Assembly (NCBI GenBank): GCA_964518335.1
Contig: CAZFDT010000125.1
Span: forward strand, 1-10,159
Reading direction: 5' to 3'
Length of the DNA stretch: 10,159 bases
Source: CAZFDT01 sp964518335
GTDB taxonomy: Bacteria > Planctomycetota > Phycisphaerae > Phycisphaerales > Phycisphaeraceae
The notes under the pieces are model-generated. The model did not search any database and was not told where the DNA came from. It saw only the letters and a program-made list of their open reading frames with translations. The position numbers and the translations under genes are program-made. Shown in pieces: positions 7,853 to 10,159 of the stretch (the stretch's first letter is position 1; every line of letters begins with the position of its first letter).

Positions 7853-8287
7853 TCACACGGCCAGGGCCTCGGGCCGCTGCGCCTGGTGCGGGTGCTCCGT
7901 CCCGCGATACACCTTGAGCTTCTTGAGCATGTGCCGACCGATGGTGTTGTCCGGCATCATCCGCCGCACCGCCACCTCGATGAGCAGCTCGGGCTTGTGC
8001 TCGAGCATCCACTCGTGGGTGTACGTCCTCAGGCCGTCGGGGTGGCCGCTGAAGGTCTTGTACACGCGCTGCTGGGCCTTGTTGCCGGTGATCCGCACCT
8101 TCTCGGCGTTGAGCACGACGACGAAATCGCCCGTGTCCACGTGAGGCGTGTAGCTGGGCTTGGTCTTGCCCATCAGGATCATGGCGATCTTGCTGGCCAG
8201 TCGGCCGAGCACCTGGTCGGTGGCGTCGATGGTGTGCCACTGCTGGGACACCTTGCCGGTCTTGGCCAATGTGGTCTGACGGTTCAT
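7853..8287 (-). CDS. rplM: 50S ribosomal protein L13
   Basis: L13, an early-assembling protein of the large subunit. The 144 residues (E. coli L13 has 142) show W-HTIDATDQVLGRLASKIA, LMGKTKPSYTPHVDTGDFVVV, NAEKVRITGNK, the YKTFSGHPDGLR block and VRRMMPDNTIGRHMLKKLKVY, all diagnostic of bacterial L13. The frame is open far upstream to 8767, but the L13 alignment begins at MNRQTTLAKTGKVSQQWHTID, so ATG 8287 is the start. Upstream residues in the frame have no relation to L13, and part of them lies upstream of the promoter. No strong Shine-Dalgarno is seen. It is the first gene of the rplM-rpsI operon. Confidence 0.97.
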   Translation of the reverse strand: MNRQTTLAKTGKVSQQWHTIDATDQVLGRLASKIAMILMGKTKPSYTPHVDTGDFVVVLNAEKVRITGNKAQQRVYKTFSGHPDGLRTYTHEWMLEHKPELLIEVAVRRMMPDNTIGRHMLKKLKVYRGTEHPHQAQRPEALAV

Positions 8288-8355
8288 GGCGCTGGTCGTG
8301 TTGAGGATGACAAAACCCGCCCGAGCCGGCCCGCGGCCGGTCAAGCGAACCGGGG

Positions 8356-8383
8356 ATTGTACCGAACCCGCCAAGGGGGTCAA
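8356..8383 (-). promoter_or_regulatory. sigma70-type promoter of the rplM-rpsI operon
   Basis: On the minus strand TTGACC (8378-8383) and TACAAT (8356-8361) are separated by 16 bases, each one base from consensus. Transcription would start near 8349, giving a leader of roughly 60 bases before ATG 8287. The leader contains a 6-bp hairpin, CCGGCC/GGCCGG with a 3-base loop, at 8326-8340. Position directly ahead of a ribosomal operon supports the call. Whether the leader hairpin has a regulatory role, like the ribosomal-protein leaders known in other bacteria, cannot be judged from the sequence. Confidence 0.65.
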
Positions 8384-8533
8384 GCCGAGCTTTTTCCGAC
8401 CCGCCCCCCATCCCGATCGGCCCAGCCCGCGGCACGGAAGCCCATCATCTCCACCGTGCCCAGCCCGGATTGGCGGCCGGTCCCCAAGACGATGAGCATG
8501 CAGACGATCTTGGCCACGACAACCTGAATCTCC

Positions 8534-8716
8534 ATGCCGTTCTTGCGAACATGCGAACGACTCAGCAGACGGCGGAAGACCGGCAACCTGCGCATGGTGC
8601 AGAAGCAGTTGGGCCACGCTTCGCCATCGACCACGGCCAACATGTACGCCGATGTGTCGTTCGATGATATGCAAGCGGGGCTGAGCGGGGTGTACGGTGG
8701 CGGTGGTGGGCGGTGA
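8534..8716 (+). pseudogene. tyrosine recombinase (phage-type integrase) C-terminal remnant
   Basis: The 60-residue frame keeps the end of a site-specific tyrosine recombinase: TGNLRMVQKQLGHASPSTT followed by ANMYADV. The LGH histidine (28) and the nucleophilic tyrosine (38) are both present in the usual spacing. Ahead of it, LRTCERLSRRRK looks like a decayed form of the LRHT-x-A-T-R-L box, with the catalytic box-II histidine gone. An in-frame TGA at 8525-8527 cuts off anything further upstream, and no other integrase part is recognisable in the preceding bases. The tail after MYADV runs into a glycine-rich end. This is a dead fragment of an integrated element; it could be a small real gene only if the homology is misread. 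Confidence 0.75.
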
Positions 8717-9028
8717 GCGGTATTGATGACGGCGTGGGCTGCCGGGGCTACTTCCGGGGGTGGGCATCGGTCGTCATACCGTGTCAACTCGGCGGGTGGG
8801 GGTACGGGGGGAATCCGGGCGTCGCCTGCGTGTATGTGACCTCTCGGATTTTTGCGGTGAACATTCGCGGGTGGTTCAGTGCAACGAGATAATCAGCCAT
8901 ATCGTCACCAGCATGGTCGTATGGAGCGGCCGCGCCGGCATCCAGTGTCATCCGCTGGGTGGGGTGAGAGCCGTAGGTCGTTCGATCTATACCTACAATC
9001 TGCTGGGTCACGTCACACACGGTCATCT
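8717..9028. other. gene-free stretch between recombinase remnant and RHS module
   Basis: About 310 bases where I see no gene I can support. Open frames exist on both strands (for example minus 8784-9317) but show no family motif and overlap the 74-residue gene in another frame. The one suggestive item is YTYNLLGHVTH on the plus strand at 8988-9020, which resembles an RHS/YD repeat unit. Composition shifts from very GC-rich on the left to more balanced on the right, consistent with the edge of an acquired segment. Confidence 0.5.
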
Positions 9029-9253
9029 TCAAACAGGATGGTCGCTGTTGTCTGTACTCGCATCTACCTTTTTGGGGCGATGTCCGATGAGTGCTAGAAC
9101 AAGCAAATAACATAGGTACAGCACCACAAAGATACCAATTCCGAGCAAGCCTCCATGCAGCCGAGATAGGCCAAAGGCTGGCCCATAGCGATAACCGCCA
9201 ATGGCCATCGCCAAAAGCGCTACCAACTGAAACAGACATCCAGAGCCGATCAT
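9029..9253 (-). CDS. small two-helix membrane protein, candidate immunity protein
   Basis: A 74-residue protein with two hydrophobic segments (about 5-20 and 35-57), a Tyr/Arg-containing loop between them and a short charged tail, GHRPKKVDASTDNSD. No family is recognised. It begins 20 bases after the stop of the RHS gene, and GAGGAG stands 11 bases before its ATG. In RHS and related polymorphic toxin systems the gene directly downstream of the toxin tip normally encodes the cognate immunity protein, and multi-pass immunity proteins usually accompany toxins that act on membranes. Immunity function here is therefore inferred from position and topology only. The frame could also be a chance ORF, but the ribosome binding site, the spacing and the coherent helices argue against that. 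Confidence 0.5.
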   Translation of the reverse strand: MIGSGCLFQLVALLAMAIGGYRYGPAFGLSRLHGGLLGIGIFVVLYLCYLLVLALIGHRPKKVDASTDNSDHPV

Positions 9254-9273
9254 AGCTACGTGTACTCCTCAGA

Positions 9274-10159
9274 TCAGTCAACTTGAACGTTCGATTCGAT
9301 TTGAAGAATTGCTGCAATCGTCCCTAACACCGAAGCGCCGTTCGTACCAAGGATTCCGCGGAGTTCAGGCGTAAGACCAGTGCCAATCCAATTGAAAGTG
9401 CTAAACTGACCTGGCTTACCAATGTTGATGATTGACTCATACAAACCCTGCAGTTTCAGAAGCTGCAAGCGTGCCGAACTAAAGTTCTGCTCAAGGTACT
9501 GCCCCTTCGCAACGGGGCTTAGGCTCGCGATTTTACTATGGACGCTGGATGGCAGCAAACTCTGCCCTCGATTATACGCGGCCTGGTCTTGCGCTGACAT
9601 TTGCCAGTAACTTGTGTCGCCTTTAGCAGTCTTTGCCCACTGCCTCATTTTAAGGCCTAAGAGAGCTGACAACATCGAGCCAGCAAGCATGTTGGCAACG
9701 TACTTCTCCGCATCTTCAGCAGGAAGGTCTTCCGTTACCAATCGATATGTCATGCGGATTGATTCAACGAGTCCAACGCCTGCAAAGAAGAGTCCAAGAC
9801 CAGGAGTGACTTTCTTAGCAACCGCCTGGCCCAGTTTCATTACGCCACCTTGAATAGCGATCGACGCACCCGTACCAACGAGAAGACCGAAACTTGCACT
9901 GAGCCACGTATCGGCTTCCATCAGATGATTCAGTACCTTCACCGGCGACAGCTTACCTCTTGCCGCAAGATACGCCGCCCCCACGAAGGGAATGGATATG
10001 GACGTGATCACTGTCCCGATCGTCACCGCAGACATCACGCCTATGTACGTCCAATTCCCGCTCGGATCGACCCCCATCACCGGATTGCCATGGGTGTACA
10101 GATACTTAGAGCACCTAAAAGAACTTGCAGTTCGCGTTTGAGTCTTGCCGATGATCCCT
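9274..10159 (-). CDS. RHS-repeat protein, C-terminal part with unrecognised variable tip (5' end outside window)
   Basis: The end of an RHS/YD-repeat polymorphic-toxin-type protein. The frame is open to the right edge. It contains the conserved end of the RHS core, YLYTHGNPVMGVDPSG (10057-10104), after which such proteins switch to a variable toxin region of about 260 residues. Counting from the GTG at 10080, that region has hydrophobic segments near 12-40, 59-79, 92-108 and 127-144, then a more polar part (WAKTAKGDTSYWQMS onward) ending with a glycine- and alanine-rich segment and IESNVQVD. No known nuclease, deaminase, ADP-ribosyltransferase or protease motif is apparent. The gene continues upstream; GTG 10080 is internal, not the start. 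About half of the bases are G or C, lower than in the rest of the window, which fits horizontal acquisition. It is followed by the small membrane protein. RHS identity is firm; toxicity is inference. Confidence 0.85.
   Translation of the reverse strand, partial: GIIGKTQTRTASSFRCSKYLYTHGNPVMGVDPSGNWTYIGVMSAVTIGTVITSISIPFVGAAYLAARGKLSPVKVLNHLMEADTWLSASFGLLVGTGASIAIQGGVMKLGQAVAKKVTPGLGLFFAGVGLVESIRMTYRLVTEDLPAEDAEKYVANMLAGSMLSALLGLKMRQWAKTAKGDTSYWQMSAQDQAAYNRGQSLLPSSVHSKIASLSPVAKGQYLEQNFSSARLQLLKLQGLYESIINIGKPGQFSTFNWIGTGLTPELRGILGTNGASVLGTIAAILQIESNVQVD

Noticed and set aside
8380..8535. 50-residue minus-strand frame starting MEIQVVVAKIVCMLIVLG
   Set aside because: It overlaps the rplM promoter -35 box and lies opposite the recombinase remnant region; a short hydrophobic run is the only feature, so I could not support it as a gene.
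8760..9110. 116-residue plus-strand open frame
   Set aside because: No coherent motif apart from the short YD-like peptide; composition is irregular and it opposes the better-supported minus-strand gene.
8784..9317. 177-residue minus-strand open frame
   Set aside because: It overlaps the RHS gene end and the 74-residue membrane protein in another frame, with no ribosome binding site or family motif that I can see.
8400..10159. tRNA gene or direct att repeats that could define an integration site
   Set aside because: I looked for tRNA-like T-arms and repeated short segments around the recombinase remnant and found none.

Overview
The window looks like chromosomal DNA from a high-GC Gram-negative bacterium. 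A planctomycete (for example Phycisphaerae) is the best guess. The guess rests on a GyrB with the inserted C-terminal segment, an N-terminally extended S9, a non-HemE URO-D family protein, tandem GT-C membrane proteins, a GTAGGGTGGGCC-type intergenic inverted repeat and a YLYTHGNPV-type RHS protein. The taxonomy is inference; there is no rRNA or other decisive marker.

Positions 1-7087 hold a plus-strand series: the 3' part of gyrB, a small membrane-anchored protein with a probable PH-like domain, two adjacent paralogous multi-pass GT-C (ArnT/PMT-like) glycosyltransferase-type proteins, a ribokinase (rbsK) and a URO-D superfamily protein. The two GT-C genes and rbsK are separated by only 24 and 4 bases and probably form one transcript. 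rbsK and the URO-D gene are 73 bases apart.

Positions 7088-7328 lie between convergent transcription units. They hold an imperfect long inverted repeat whose arms are themselves hairpins. Next, on the minus strand, comes the conserved ribosomal operon rplM-rpsI (L13-S9), with a good sigma70-type promoter upstream of rplM.

From about 8500 to the right edge the character changes. There is an eroded C-terminal piece of a tyrosine recombinase, then about 300 bases with no convincing gene. After that, on the minus strand, an RHS-family protein (5' end outside the window) is followed 20 bases later by a 74-residue two-helix membrane protein. G+C is visibly lower here than in the rest of the window. 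I read this as the edge of an acquired island carrying an RHS tip and a candidate immunity gene. The RHS C-terminal region of about 260 residues matches no toxin family I can name, and it is the best candidate for something undescribed.
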